Assembly: GCA_029641185.1 (NCBI GenBank)
Contig: JAPWGK010000001.1
Span: forward strand, 1,748,501-1,812,500
Length of the DNA: 64,000 bases
Source of the DNA: Pseudofabraea citricarpa
Taxonomy: Eukaryota > Ascomycota > Leotiomycetes > Helotiales > Dermateaceae
Reading direction: 5' to 3'
Shown piece by piece: positions 46,335 to 58,600 of this stretch. The notes under the pieces are model-generated. The model was not told the origin of the DNA. It saw only the letters and a program-made list of their open reading frames with translations, and searched no databases. The first letter of the stretch is position 1. Each line of letters starts with the position of its first letter. Position numbers and translations under genes: made by a program.

Positions 46335-47751
46335 GCCTACTCAACTTGAGTCAAATTTCATTTGGATATGTTGTAAAGGATGTAACCTGATAGCGCTAAA
46401 TATTATAAAGGAATATATTGTTCTGAATCACATGTAGCGGATATGTATCCCAAATACGATATAATCCCTTTGAATGAAAATGATGGCATGTGAGAAAGAA
46501 GCCTCGGATATGTTCTATATACGTGTTGATGCGAGTTATGAACAGCCTTATAATGCGTATAACTACTACCATGGCAAGCTTCTCAATAATTACAGATGAG
46601 TTCCGAACTATCATGGAATTATGCAAATAAACCGATAAGCTAGGTACATGAAGTACCAAGGAAGTAAACAATTATGGATTATCGGACGCAAGTGACATTT
46701 TACATCTTCTATTACTAGAAACTAACAAGAGGTTAAAAATATAAGAATGTACTACTCATGCATGTCATGTGTGCAAATTTGCAACCTTAGGATATGTTTC
46801 AAAATGTCAGTGTATGCAAGGAAAGAGCGGTAAATTGACTAGTTCATATTAAGATATTTCATCGGCGCAGAATATAAAAAGCTTTATGATGATCGTATCC
46901 CTGGCTCAAACTAGCAGAAGAATGCGCCACACAACTATGAGCTTTAGAAAATTGCGTCGAAAGCCAAGAGAGGTTACATAGGCCGGTAAGCAGGTAGAAT
47001 GCGTAGGGATGCTTTTTTCTTCTGCTGGTTGCCAGAATTGTTTGCTGTGCTGTGTTTCGGAGTTCGAAGATATGGTGTGTAGAAGAGGAAGGGGGAGCAT
47101 GCGACCGGATCTGGTCGACATTGAGGAGACAAATTAAAGAAGCCGACTCTAGGTCTCCTTGAACATGTTGAGAGCCGAACTTTATATCTTTTGAACGTCC
47201 TCATCAAGTGAGTCTTCAATTCTACAAACTCGTCAATCTAGATCGAAATGGGAGTGAGCTTGATATTACTGCCATATAACATGACTGATCCATGATAGGA
47301 AGTGGAAAATAAGAGAGAATGAGCCTATTCGAAGATTTGAGTTCCGTTGTAGGTAGTGGACAATAATTTTGTTTCTAGAAAGTTAAACCCAGCATAGACT
47401 TCGCCATTGGAAATCGAACAGACTTCGTCAAGGAACAGCCATTGTGTTATTATCAAGACATTGAGTTTCTTTATATGTTTCTCTAGTCGAATTCAAGAGC
47501 TACTATTTATTATAGGCAGTGCTCTAACACATGCGCTTCCGTTTTCCCGTCGTTACTCAAACAATAATTATCAAGAAAAGAGCTAACCATGCCATGCCAT
47601 TCCATACCATTCAAAAGCTCTAAGCTTCGCCCGACTTAAAAATGCCCATTACACGATGACTATGTCCTTACAATATACACATGTGGAAATGAACACACAA
47701 AACAAAAAACTCCTTGTTTCCCTTCCGTTTCAATGCTTAATGTGAGCTACT
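46335..47751. other. convergent intergenic region
   Basis: 1.4 kb between the SDR and Erg6 stops, AT-rich, no protein-like frame on either strand. Confidence 0.5.
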
Positions 47752-49095
47752 TTACTTCAATGGCTTGCGAGCGACCATCAAGTACATAGGAGTGAAAAGA
47801 TCTTCCTTAGCACCAGCGACAAGGCAATCGGCGGCAACAGCCAAACTATCGGCAGTCTTTTGGGTTCCGCCTGGGGCGAGGCCAATCTTTTCGAGGAGGC
47901 CAACAAACTTGTGAGTGATACCCCGTCCCCACCAGGTCATTCTGGCGATGGTGAGGAAATCGCCCATGGTACCCATGTGCTTGAATTCTCCAGCGAGAGG
48001 ATAATACCAAGGGGTGGCATCTATTAATTGTTAGTTAAATATATTCCTTTCCCGGCAGGAGTATGCTAACCTGGTCGCTTAGCCAAATCTTCGTGTAGTT
48101 CTAGCTCAAAGCCAGCTGCCTTGATGGCGGCAATACCCTCAGAGATCTTGACCATGTTAGAGATCCCGTCACCTTGCTCGATACCTAGGCGAATTTCGCG
48201 GTGGTGCACGTTCTCGTTATCATAGTTATCAGTCATCAACCATTCATAAACACCGAAAACTCCACCGGGCTTCAAAACACGGAAGATTTGTGAGTAGACG
48301 CCCTCGAGGCTTGGGGCGTGAACGGTAGCCTCAATGGCGTAGACGCAGTCGAAAGATTCAGCAGGGAAAGACATTTGCTACACGTGGCATCAGTAAGAGA
48401 ACTAAAAATGTGAGGCATTGTACAAACCATGAAGTCACCCTTTACGAAGTCCAACTGGTGAGAGAGATTTTCCTTGGCTGCGTATCTGGTCGCTCTCTCA
48501 ATTTGATAATCGTTGTTGTTGAGACCAGTGATGTGTGCGCCAGTGAATTTGGCAATCTCTCTGGCTGGTCCACCAACACCACATCCTACATCAAGAACCT
48601 TGTCTCCATCCTTAATTCCAATCTTTGCTGCGAGATAGTGCTCGTGGCGGGCGATTGCTTGATAGAAAGGCTCGCCGTATGCGAATCGGCAGAAGTGGAA
48701 CGATTGTCCCCAACCATATTCGTAGAGATCGGTTCCCAGGTTGTAATAACTAAGCAGTTAGTATTTGAACCTTTTCGCATGTAGTGGGAAACACTTACTG
48801 TCTAGTGAGAGTGGCATATTCTGCTACTCGTGCCTACCAGGGGAATTAGTACTCAAGCTACAGTGCACACCGCCCGTCGCTCAGAATTTACCTCTCGGTC
48901 TGCAGCAGTCTCGTCCTTTGCCGCCTTGTTATCCCAATGCTTGAAGTACTCGTCAACAGCAGCCTTCTGGGCAGTCTTATCCTTCTTCATCATGGCACTG
49001 AAGCCTCCCTTTGCTCCGGACGAGTCCTTGTGCATGGCTTTGTTGAAAGCTGCATCGCGGGTGTGATCCTCTTGTTCAAGTTGGGAAGGAGCCAT
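47752..49095 (-). CDS. erg6: sterol 24-C-methyltransferase Erg6
   Basis: Five exons (49095-48892, 48833-48799, 48749-48428, 48377-48071, 48020-47752) encode 378 residues, the usual Erg6 length. The sterol-binding motif [11 protein letters not shown] (about 85-95) and SAM motif [16 protein letters not shown] are present, then [10 protein letters not shown] and [16 protein letters not shown]. The C-terminal sterol methyltransferase domain ends [11 protein letters not shown]. The enzyme methylates zymosterol or lanosterol-type sterols at C24 with S-adenosylmethionine during ergosterol synthesis, at the endoplasmic reticulum and lipid droplets. The second exon has only 35 bases, and without it the frame breaks. 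Confidence 0.96.
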
Positions 49096-49693
49096 TGTGA
49101 AGGTTGGTTATTGATTGATTAAGAAAAGGAATTCAAAGAAGCGTGTAATAGGAAGAGTTGTCTTGAGTTGATCAAGTCGAGTATGGAAGGAAAGACGGAT
49201 CGAGAAAATGCGACGTCCCCTGACTGTATTTAATCTCAAAAAGTTGTCGAGGTAATTCAAAACGGGCAGGGGAGCATCGACCCGAAAACGAACGCACGGG
49301 TCACATAATGGCAAGTGCACATATGTGCCTGCTTCGTCCTCAGCACCAGCCACACACACAAACGGGAGCCCTTGCCGTGTATAGCCAAAGGGAGTCCAAA
49401 GAAGCCCAAAGAGGCGCGAAACCCGTCAGATGCCGAGCATGTGAGAGCGGAGACTAGAAATCTAAAGGGGTGGGAGGTGGCTGCGTCACGTGCCATATGC
49501 TACGTGCGCGATAGCGTAAGCGAGATATCAGATTCTTGATCAGATCTCGAGCTTTGGATGGCAAATCTACTCGCAGTATATCACAACATACCACGCTCGC
49601 GGAATCCCAATCGAACAACGTCTAACTCTTGCCGCTGCATTGCATACACAAGCCTCGCGTCTCCTGGCATTGGTTTCCACCGCGTTCGCAGCC
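49096..49693. promoter_or_regulatory. shared divergent promoter region (erg6 / slt11)
   Basis: 598 bases between divergent ATGs. No coding frame; GC-richer than most spacers here. I could not identify a confident sterol-response element. Confidence 0.45.
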
Positions 49694-50836
49694 ATGCCAC
49701 CTCAGATCAAGCAAGATCTCAACCGCTCGGGATGGGAGACCACCGACTTTCCCTCAGTATGCGAAAATTGCCTGCCCGAGAACCCCTTCGTTCAAATGCT
49801 CAAGGAGGATGCGGGCGAAGAGTGCAAGCTCTGTACGCGACCGTTCACAGTCTTTCGCTGGAAACCAGATAGAACAGCGCGCAGCAAAAGAACCAACATC
49901 TGCTTGACTTGCGCGCGCCTCAAGAACTGCTGCCAGTGTTGCATGCTCGATTTATCTTTTGGCTTACCCATCGTCGTTCGCGATGCTGCGCTCAAGATGC
50001 TTGCGCCAGGTCCTCAGAGCGCCGTGAACAGAGAGTACTATGCGCAAAACCACGAGAAGGAGATCGAGGAAGGAGGCGGCGTGGAGGAATACGAGAAGAC
50101 AGACGAGAAAGCCCGAGAGTTGCTCAGGAGGCTGGCTAACAGCCAGCCATATTTCAAGAAACAAAGAAGAATTGGGCCTGCCGATGGTGAGGGAGAAACT
50201 ACCGAAGGAAAGAATAATCCAGCATTAGGTGGCGGTCCTGGCCCCATTCGAACACGAGATACTCGAGGTGCCGCTGGAGCAAGAGGTTCTGGAAGCGGAG
50301 GTCGAGGAGGAGCTAGAGCTGGACGGTTTCCTAGCACCGCACAACTACCTCCTGGACCGCAGGATATCCTACCCCCCGCCGATCGCACAATTACCTCTCT
50401 GTTCGTCACTGGTGTAGAAGATGACCTGCCAGAACACAAGATCCGAGAATTCTTTACAGCTTATGGCAAGTTAAGGTCATTGGTGTGCTCACACATGTCA
50501 CATTGTGCATTTATCAACTTTGCAACGAGAGAAGGGGCTGAGGCGGCAGCAGAAGCTCTGAAAGGAAGAGCAATTATTGCTGGGTGTCCACTGAGAGTTC
50601 AGTGGGGAAAGCCAAGACCAATTGGTACCATGGATAGAGAGGAGAGAATCTCTACCGGCAGGGAAGGACGGAATGCGTTTGCTGGGTCTGGGTCCCGACC
50701 AGCTGTTGAAGGTGCTCAGGGCGCTGCTGGCTATATTCAAGCTCCTCCAAAAGATGATATGGAGAATATGTCTGCTGTTGCAGCACCACCTGGTGCTAGT
50801 GATGTGCAATATGCTAGCTTAGCGGGGAACAATTGA
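49694..50836 (+). CDS. slt11: pre-mRNA-splicing factor Slt11/Ecm2 (RBM22 family)
   Basis: Single exon, 380 residues from the first ATG. The N-terminal zinc-binding region reads CENC...CKLCTRPFTVFRW...CLTCARLKNCCQCC (about 18-95), the mark of RBM22/Cwf5/Ecm2. It is followed by DLSFGLPIVVRD and a charged helix. A Gly/Arg-rich linker precedes one RRM (about 245-320) with SLFVTGVEDDLPE and CAFINFATREGAEAAAEAL, then LRVQWGKPRP. The protein contacts U6 snRNA and the catalytic core within the NineTeen-related complex of the spliceosome. The intron-free structure is notable in an otherwise intron-rich set. Confidence 0.95.
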   Translation: MPPQIKQDLNRSGWETTDFPSVCENCLPENPFVQMLKEDAGEECKLCTRPFTVFRWKPDRTARSKRTNICLTCARLKNCCQCCMLDLSFGLPIVVRDAALKMLAPGPQSAVNREYYAQNHEKEIEEGGGVEEYEKTDEKARELLRRLANSQPYFKKQRRIGPADGEGETTEGKNNPALGGGPGPIRTRDTRGAAGARGSGSGGRGGARAGRFPSTAQLPPGPQDILPPADRTITSLFVTGVEDDLPEHKIREFFTAYGKLRSLVCSHMSHCAFINFATREGAEAAAEALKGRAIIAGCPLRVQWGKPRPIGTMDREERISTGREGRNAFAGSGSRPAVEGAQGAAGYIQAPPKDDMENMSAVAAPPGASDVQYASLAGNN

Positions 50837-51063
50837 ATGGAAACACCAAGTAAATTGGAAGGCGTTTGGAGTTGAAGGGAAAATTAGGCACTTGAAGATT
50901 GCCTCTTGTATGCTATAGTACAACATTGATGCGGCCATATTGCCATGACACAACCTTTTTCGTATGATACAGTCTCAATCGCTGTGATAAAAACAATTTT
51001 TTGTACAGTCTGGTTACCATTTTCTTTCTCAACCATTCGTCTTGCTTCCTCATCTATCCATGA

Positions 51064-51497
51064 TTATTGGTCCATGCATGTCTTGCCATCAATAACAACC
51101 CGCTTGCCGTTGGGCATCTTGATGGTATCATTATCACCCCGCTCGGTATGTTCGTGTATGTTCAACTCTACAAATGGTTAGCTCCCTTCTATAGGAAGTC
51201 CAGAGAGGTGCAACGTACTATATTTGTTATCTCCAATATTCTTACCCTGCACGACATTCTGCTTCAGGATCTGCGCAACTTCTTCTGCGTGGGCGATGGC
51301 CGTTGCAAGCGCAGGATCTTCAGGAGTCAATGCAGCATTCTTTCTAAACCCATTCCGAGCTTCTTGGCGAGCAGCGATTAATAACGGTAGATCGCCTTCA
51401 AATGTCAGCTTATATATTGATGGTTTAGACGGTGAAACTTACCATGGAAGGCAATGCGAGTAGAGCGGAGAAGATTTCGGTATGCTTGTAGTGCCAT
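51064..51497 (-). CDS. mzm1: Mzm1 LYR-type complex III assembly factor
   Basis: Three small exons (51497-51443, 51395-51219, 51167-51064) encode 111 residues; introns are 47 and 51 bp with GT...AG ends and the frame is kept. The protein opens [17 protein letters not shown] (an LYR-like motif), continues with [11 protein letters not shown] and [16 protein letters not shown], and ends [13 protein letters not shown]...IDGKTC. This matches the Mzm1 family in order and length. In yeast, Mzm1 is a mitochondrial matrix chaperone that stabilises the Rieske protein Rip1 before insertion into complex III. It is tail-to-tail with slt11, stops 227 bases apart. Confidence 0.92.
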
Positions 51498-52502
51498 TGA
51501 GGCGATCTTTACTGTTCCTTTAACAATGATTCTAGGAAAAATCAGCCGCGAGTATCAGTTTATAAGGCCGCCTGAATATAGAGAAGTAAAAGATCCGGGC
51601 AAGCTCATCCAAGGTTGGCTTTTTAGATGAGGCACTTTGCCCTTCCAACTCCTTCATGAAAGTGGGAAATGATATCTTAATGATCAGCTGACTTTTATCA
51701 TCTATAACATCTCTCAGACCACTTGGTGAGAATATAACTGCATTTCCAGCTCTGCCCCCCATACCCCCTTAAATAAGTGTATTTTTAAGGAGACAAGCAG
51801 TGACAAGAGTATGGGCCCTTGGTCAGGCAGAGGTAGCTTTGGCAGTATAGCTGCCATCAATCTCATCGTATATTTCCTTCCAGTAATGCTTCTAGAATTA
51901 TCAAACCCCGTGTACAGGCCCGCAGCTGTTCTGTGATAATCTTTACAGTGGAAGATAGAGGGAAAGATGAAGGCTCGGGAAAGGAGACTGAGCTGCCACG
52001 TACTGGTTTAAACCCTGGCCTTCATCAAAGAGGCAATAAGCAGGGACAAAAGCAAAGATCACGAGTGCGATTGTTGAAATGTGAGTTGAGGGGCTCTTTT
52101 GAAAGAATTGCTGATTCCAGACGACTGAATGCGCTTTGCTTCGAGGCTTTTCGATATATTCCCAGCCACTTCTCACCAGCCACACCAGGCCGTAAAAGGC
52201 AATTCGAGATTGAGTTGCATGGCAATGATTAGTATGTCTGGATAATTTGTTCAACCTCTCCATCTAAATTATGGGGAAATCTTTTAGCAATATAATTATA
52301 GATGCTTTAAATTTAGTTCGAACTACTCTTGTGTTCGTGACTAATACCTAGGAATTTATAAAGCCTCAGGTGAGATATGTGAATATAGAAAACCAAATCG
52401 TGCCTCGAGTAATAAATCTCGCTTCGGAAAAAATTAAGCAAGGCTGAATGAGAAACATCGCGAAATCAAGACTGTCCAGAACTTATCGTCCTCAACATCA
52501 AA
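51498..52502. other. intergenic region between divergent mzm1 and zuo1
   Basis: About 1 kb. A 76-codon minus frame at 51532-51762 has a partly protein-like composition (KKPTLDELARIF) but no start context or family I recognise. The rest is AT-rich and non-coding. It includes a one-mismatch TACCTAGGTA site at 52345-52354. Confidence 0.4.
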
Positions 52503-53977
52503 ATGGCCTCCCATAACCAGGTCACTCTTCCTCTGCCCGTCCTCCCAGAGGGTTGGTCTGCCGAGAAAGACTTCAAGGCTCTTGGAAGTCTTTCCGCAGC
52601 TACGCAACGCAGCATTGAACCTGTTGGACCACATTTCCTTGCCCACGCTCGCCGCGCTCGCCATAAGCGTACCTTCTCCGAGGATGACCGTATACAAGCC
52701 CAGGAGAATGTCAAGAAGGTAGAAGATGATGATGCTGGCGAGATCAGCGAGGCTGAAGACCCATCAATGCTTCTCCGTGACGCTAAGGACTGGAAGGTAT
52801 GTCTCCCTATTCGCAAGCTCTGCCACAGCCTTTTTTTCTAACATCATATAGTCACAAGACCATTATGCCGTTCTTGGTCTCTCTAAATACCGCTACAAGG
52901 CTACGGAAGAGCAGATCAAGCGCGCCCACCGCAAGAAGGTTCTTCGTCATCATCCTGATAAGAAGGCTGCTGCTGGGAGCACCGAGGACGACAGCTTCTT
53001 CAAGTGTATCCAAAAGGCTACCGAGGTGCTTCTCGACCCTGTTAAACGCAGACAATTCGATTCTGTAGACGAGCGTGCCGAAGTCGAGCCACCAGCTAAA
53101 AAGCAAGCACAAGGAGGAAAATTCTACAAGCTCTGGGGTTCTACCTTCAAGGCCGAGGGACGTTTCTCCACTGTCCAGCCAGTTCCCAAATTCGGTGACG
53201 AGAATAGCACCAAGGAGGAGGTCGAGCGATTCTATGAGTACGTTATTTCCGAACCCTTTTACTACGATATACGAACCATGCATCTATCGTCTTATTGGTT
53301 ACATTCGCTGACTCTTTTACAGCTTCTTCTACAACTTCAGCTCTTGGAGATCGTTTGAGTACCTGGATGAGGATGTTCCAGATGACAATGAGAACCGTGA
53401 TCAGAAACGACACATGGAGCGTAAGAATAACAATGCTCGTAAGAAGAAGAAGACTGAGGATTCTGCTCGTCTCCGCAAACTCCTAGACGATGCTTCCGCT
53501 GGTGATGAGCGTATCAAGAAGTTCCGTCAAGAAGCCAATGCTGCCAAGAACAAGAAGAGACTTGACAAGGAAGCCGCTGAGAAGAAGGCTGCTGAGGATG
53601 CTAAGGCTAAGAAGGAGGCTGAAGCTAAGGCTACAAAGGAAGCCGAGGAGAAGGCTAAGGCTGAGAAGGAACAGGGCAAGAAGGCAAAGGAGGCAGCTAA
53701 GAATGCTGTCAAGAAGAACAAGCGTGTGCTGAAGGGAAGTGTCAAGGATGCTAACTACTTCGCCACTGGTGACGCATCTGCTGCTGTCATTGATTCTACT
53801 CTCAACGATGTCGAATATGTTATCTCCAAAGAGGACCCGGATGAGATTGCTGCTCTTGCTGCCAAGCTCAACGGACTGAAGGTCGCAGGCGAGATCAAGA
53901 GTGTCTGGAGTGGAGAAGTCACTAGACTAGTCGGTGCTGGAAAATTAAAGGATGGTGAAGTGAAGACATTGGTTTAA
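52503..53977 (+). CDS. zuo1: zuotin, ribosome-associated J-protein (DnaJC2/MPP11)
   Basis: Three exons (52503-52796, 52852-53237, 53323-53977) encode 444 residues. The J domain begins at about 99 (QDHYAVLGLSKYRYKATEEQIKRA, in parts) and has the HPD motif at 132-134 (RHHPDKK). The zuotin homology region follows (FYKLWGSTFKAEGRFS, FYNFSSWRSFEYLD), then an Ala/Lys/Glu helix (about 290-375) that contacts rRNA in known structures. It has no SANT domains, as in yeast. With Ssz1 it forms the ribosome-associated complex that stimulates Ssb Hsp70 on nascent chains at the tunnel exit. Confidence 0.95.
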
Positions 53978-55639
53978 AATTAAGCTGTTAAGACTGGAAG
54001 TACTCGTAGACATGGATTAGATTGTACGAGAAGACATAGATCAATTGAAAATTTTCTCTTGCATGCTCTGAGCATATATCTTGGGCTATAAGCCTACTGC
54101 GTTAAGAGGAACATCTCACCCAAACATAAAGCTCTTAGCTATCTTGATGAAGGTATATCGATATGGTGTCTAGCATTTTGAATTTCACTTTAGCTGACCA
54201 AAGACGCATACTTAGCCTACCAAGGTAGTTGTTAGTGAGTTGTAAGATTGAGCTACAACCAAGGTGTGCTTGCTACTGGTCTTTGCCAGTTCCGAATCGT
54301 GCTTGCTGTAATCTTGGTGGGAGTTTTTCTGGTGTATCAGATTCCTGCGAGGCCTACTTGTTTGGAACTGATGCATAGCTTTCTATTCTGGCGGTGATTG
54401 GGGTATAATGGCCTGAGGATTGAAGGTACTCTTTTGGCTGTTGGCTCAATATCCTGCTATGAGGCTATCCTGCTATGAGGCTATCCTGCTATGAGGCTAT
54501 CCTGCTATGAGGCTATCTTTCTATGGTATGTACCAATTTCGACGTGACTAGGTGGTAGTCATGTGATGAATCAGAATGTTGAGTTTGAAAGCTTGAGTAT
54601 CATTTATTTTGGTATGCAGAGTTAGTGGTAGGTAGAGTACAAGTCAAAAGCATCGGGTTGTGATAGCCTTGCTCTTGACCCCATGCGCTCTCTATCAGCA
54701 ACTATCCGAAAAGTATTCATTTCCTTGTGGACTTCTCGTTGGGATTCACTTTTCATTTAGTGTGTGCTCTTGATTACTTATTTTTCCAGTTATTCTAAGT
54801 GTTTTGGAGCAAACCAATTCAGTAGATAGACAAAAAGAAATAGATGTTCCGGATTTGTAGACAAGAGCGATGAGATACAGGAAAAGCGAATATTCTGGAT
54901 GTTTAGCATGTATGCTAGGCAGGCTGAGAGTGGCAGTATCAACACTGAAGAGTAAGATTGTTCTAACTACTACTTTAAGATGTGCAATAGAACAAAATAG
55001 GGCCAGGGAGAGAGTTCCGGATACTTGGTAACTGCAACACTTCGTCAAGCATCCCCATTTTGAGAACTATCTCTAAATCGTAAGCAAGGATAGAGTTTTA
55101 AGTGTGCTACATCTTAATGCATAAAATTACTAGTCATTTTGACCCTTTAAACGTCTGTGAGTAGGTATATCTCCAGCCAACATACTCACGGTGAATTAGT
55201 TCCCTGCTCATTTCGTTAACACATTCATTCTATTCTGAGACATAAATGCCGCCACCGATTATGACACTACAGGGCGGCAAAGACAGTTTTGTACACAGCT
55301 ATATTGTAACAATTTCACTTATCTACAAAGTCATATTATGGATATTCTTGTCCTTGCAGGAGCAAATCTGATTATGGGGGAATAGAGTTGAATTTATGTC
55401 AACTTTAGAAATTGGGGAGTAGCTACGATAAACTAAGCTAAGACTCTCATTTCTGATAGTTCTCCGAAGCGAGGGGAATTTTGGTGCTGAGGCGGTCGAT
55501 ATCTTGGGGACTGGTTGAGATCAACGCATTGAATACTGTGTAAACTGGGCCATGTAAAATGGGGTCTACCAAGGTAAACATGGTGGCTGCTAGTAAAAAG
55601 GGTAGCGAATTGGCTTTTCTGTTGTGGATTGAGGGTGGC
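53978..55639. other. convergent intergenic region
   Basis: 1.7 kb between the zuo1 and GTPase stops. No protein-like frame. It contains the 16-bp tandem repeat at 54451-54514, listed separately. Confidence 0.5.
54451..54514 (+). repeat. four perfect copies of a 16-bp tandem repeat
   Basis: ATCCTGCTATGAGGCT occurs four times head to tail without a mismatch, followed by a degenerate partial copy (ATCTTTCTATGG). Non-coding, between convergent genes. Confidence 0.95.
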
Positions 55640-58600
55640 TTATTTTGGTGGCATGAAGAGACCGTCATCGTCATCGTCCTCAAATTGCTTGTCTGGTTCA
55701 GCTAGGATCCGTGCCAATGAATCGTCGTCATCCAGGTCGATTAAAACCCTTTTCTTTATAATATCTCTGGGCTCTTCTTTCTTTCCAAGTCTCTCCCCCC
55801 AGCATTCCTCAATAAAATTGAAGGTTGGTTGAAGATCCTCAAGAAGGTTGACTTTCGCCAGGCTTTTTGTTTGTCGCTTACTTACACGGATTCCAGTCGA
55901 GGTGTGCATTTGCATCATCTGTTCGATCTCTGCTCTAATCTGGTTTATGGCTCTGTCTTGACTTTCTTCTAGCTCGGAAGATGCTTTGTCCAGAGAAAAC
56001 TGAAGTTCTCTCTTGATTGCACCACTAGCAGTTTGATACATCTTGTCGCCAGTGTTTATTACGAGAGTCATTTGCCTGTTTTGATTCCTTTTGTACTGGC
56101 CCTTGCCTAATAAAGAACAGTCAGCTACGGTTTAAAGCACATGAAAAGTGAACTTGCCCTTCTCAGCTCCGCAAGCATCATATGTGGCCTTCCAGAGTTT
56201 CACAACTTCTGGGCACACGAGTCGATGTGCATTTTTGGTTCCATTTACATATTCGCCGAATATCTCTGATGCATCAAACTGCAGAACTCCTTGCATACGA
56301 AGAACGTTCTCTCGTACCAACGTGAGAGCGGCAGCTATCTCTGGGGAAATTGCCTTGGCTGATGAAGGAAGGCTATCTGCCAATCTTGAAATTGCCATTT
56401 TAACAGCGGCATCGTACGTAGTACGCTGTTTAGGCAAGTTGTTGTGAAATGTTTCACTCCATTTACTCTTGATTGGATCGAGAAATATACCAGCTCTACG
56501 TGATAAAGGTAAGTATGCTTACTATTATGTATATTTGATATTTCAAGGAACTCACAAATCTTCATTCCAGTCATAAGAACGTTTTGTACTTTTCGAACGA
56601 AAAATACCAGCTCCGTTATTGATACACCTGTAAGTGTTTGCTCTCATTGGCAACGAGCTCCTCTCACGGACGTCTCTTATTGTGAGGCGATAAGCTTCCC
56701 TCTCAACGTTGAAAAATTCGGAATAGATGTTTGCATCTACCAGACTTTGTATACTTTCCGAAATTCCATCCCGAAGTTTTTGAAGGTCCTAATTCATGTC
56801 AATAAAGACCAGGAGACAAGCAGAAGAGACTGGAAAATATGTATACCTTCTTAAAAGCCTCGAAACAATTTTCCAAAGAACTCTCCACTAGAGACTTCTC
56901 ATGGGTTGTCATCTTATGATCATATGATGTCGATGCAGACCACAACTTCAGGGACTCAAAGAAACCCTCAACCCCGTCTAAGAACAGGTCTGCATTTCGA
57001 ATGCGGGGCTCTAGTGTAGTTCCAATTATCCACTTCCGGAGGGATGGCAATCCAGTATGTGCCTTGCTTCTAAAACCAAGTATATGCGTCTCATCATCCG
57101 TTTCGAGGAAGTCAAGAAAAGACTGAGCAGATGTACAGAAAACCGATAGCGAATCTGAGGAGCGATCGATTCCAAGCTCTTTTACTGCTTCCTCATAGTA
57201 TGCTCTAATGTCTGCTGTATTAATTTTGCTGCGGTTTTCGATACAAGCGAAACGGATGTCGCTCTGCAGGTCCCATAGCAGAGCGTTCTTCTTTTCTGTA
57301 GTGTTGATAATTGCAGTCAATTCCATAGAAATGTCACTATATTTATTTTGTAAACTTTCTTCCTCAAGTTGCAATTTGTGATATTTTGAAATGAATTCTT
57401 GCTCGCAATTTGTTTTGCCTAGGTAAGCATGATTAGCGCAACCGTAAATTAAAGTAATAACAGTATTGATATAATATATTACCAACAGGTAAACCTTCGT
57501 GGTTTCTTTTGTGACTTCTCTCCACGATTGAATCGTACTGAGGCTTGACTTTTTTGATTTCTGATCGTTTTTTGCGGAGCTCTTTTCCAGATTCTGTGCT
57601 TTGTTTGTGCAGATACTTATGTCTAGCATTCTTAGATTCGATTTGTTCTGAGGTAGCTTTCTCTGTTTGCATTTTTTTCTGTAGTTTCTGCTGTAGTTCG
57701 GGGTGGTCGCGTATGTACCTCCTAATAACTATATTCTGATCCTTCCTAGAAGTGACAAAACAAAGCTTATTAGAGCTGAAGACCCCGTCCAGTTGCAAAT
57801 TTCGTCGCAGAACGCTCCCAAGAAGTTCCTGAGCTGAAGCGTTATCAGCAGCCCTTTCGCTTGGTGCAACTATACAGACAACATCTAAATCCTTGATTTT
57901 GTTCTCGGATATGGCGCTTCTTGCAGGGTTGACGTCCATTGTTCCTGGTAAGTCCACCAGGACAATCCCGTTTCTCAATATTTCGGATCTCAAGTATATC
58001 TTTACGCTCCGAACTAACGGCCATTGGGAAAACCCCTTCTTGCCATTAGCCCCTCTAGACTTACTAGAGTCCATATGCCCCTTCAACAAAGAACGAAACT
58101 CCTCGATGTTATCACTTGCAAGCTCCAGAGACTGTCCGAGGATGTTCTGGATATTTTCATGTTCAAGAAGATCCTGTGTTTCGAAAGAAGTCAGGTCATC
58201 GAGGGTTTTGATATGTGGATAGACGGCTTTGACTTTCGCAAAGGTTTCTGCAATACGAGATTTTCGTTCATCATCCTTTTCTCCATCCTCTCCATTGTCT
58301 CCGTCGTCTGGGAGAGCTCTGGCTTTAACATCTTTGTAGAGCATGATGAGGTCCTCTTCCCAAATCTCGCTAGTGATCCACTCAATGCAACCTTTGAACT
58401 CATTGCCCTCTGTCATATCAGAATTCCAGGCGGTCTCAACGACGACTGAAGTGCAGGCCTTCTCATCACTGACCTGGACGAGGTCTTTTTCCTCGAGTAA
58501 AGCATTAATTATAGTGCTCTTTCCAATACCAGTCTGACCGACAAAACCAACAAGAATGCTGGCTTCTTGTTTGCCAGACCGAATGCTCTCTACAAGGTTC

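Noticed and set aside
51532..51762. 76-codon minus frame next to mzm1
   Set aside because: No recognised motif and no credible joining exons.
52434..53283. Minus-strand frames over zuo1
   Set aside because: Antisense shadows of the zuotin exons.
6486..53977. Vms1, Sqt1 and zuotin as a ribosome-function cluster
   Set aside because: They are far apart with unrelated genes between them; fungal gene order often mixes such housekeeping genes by chance.
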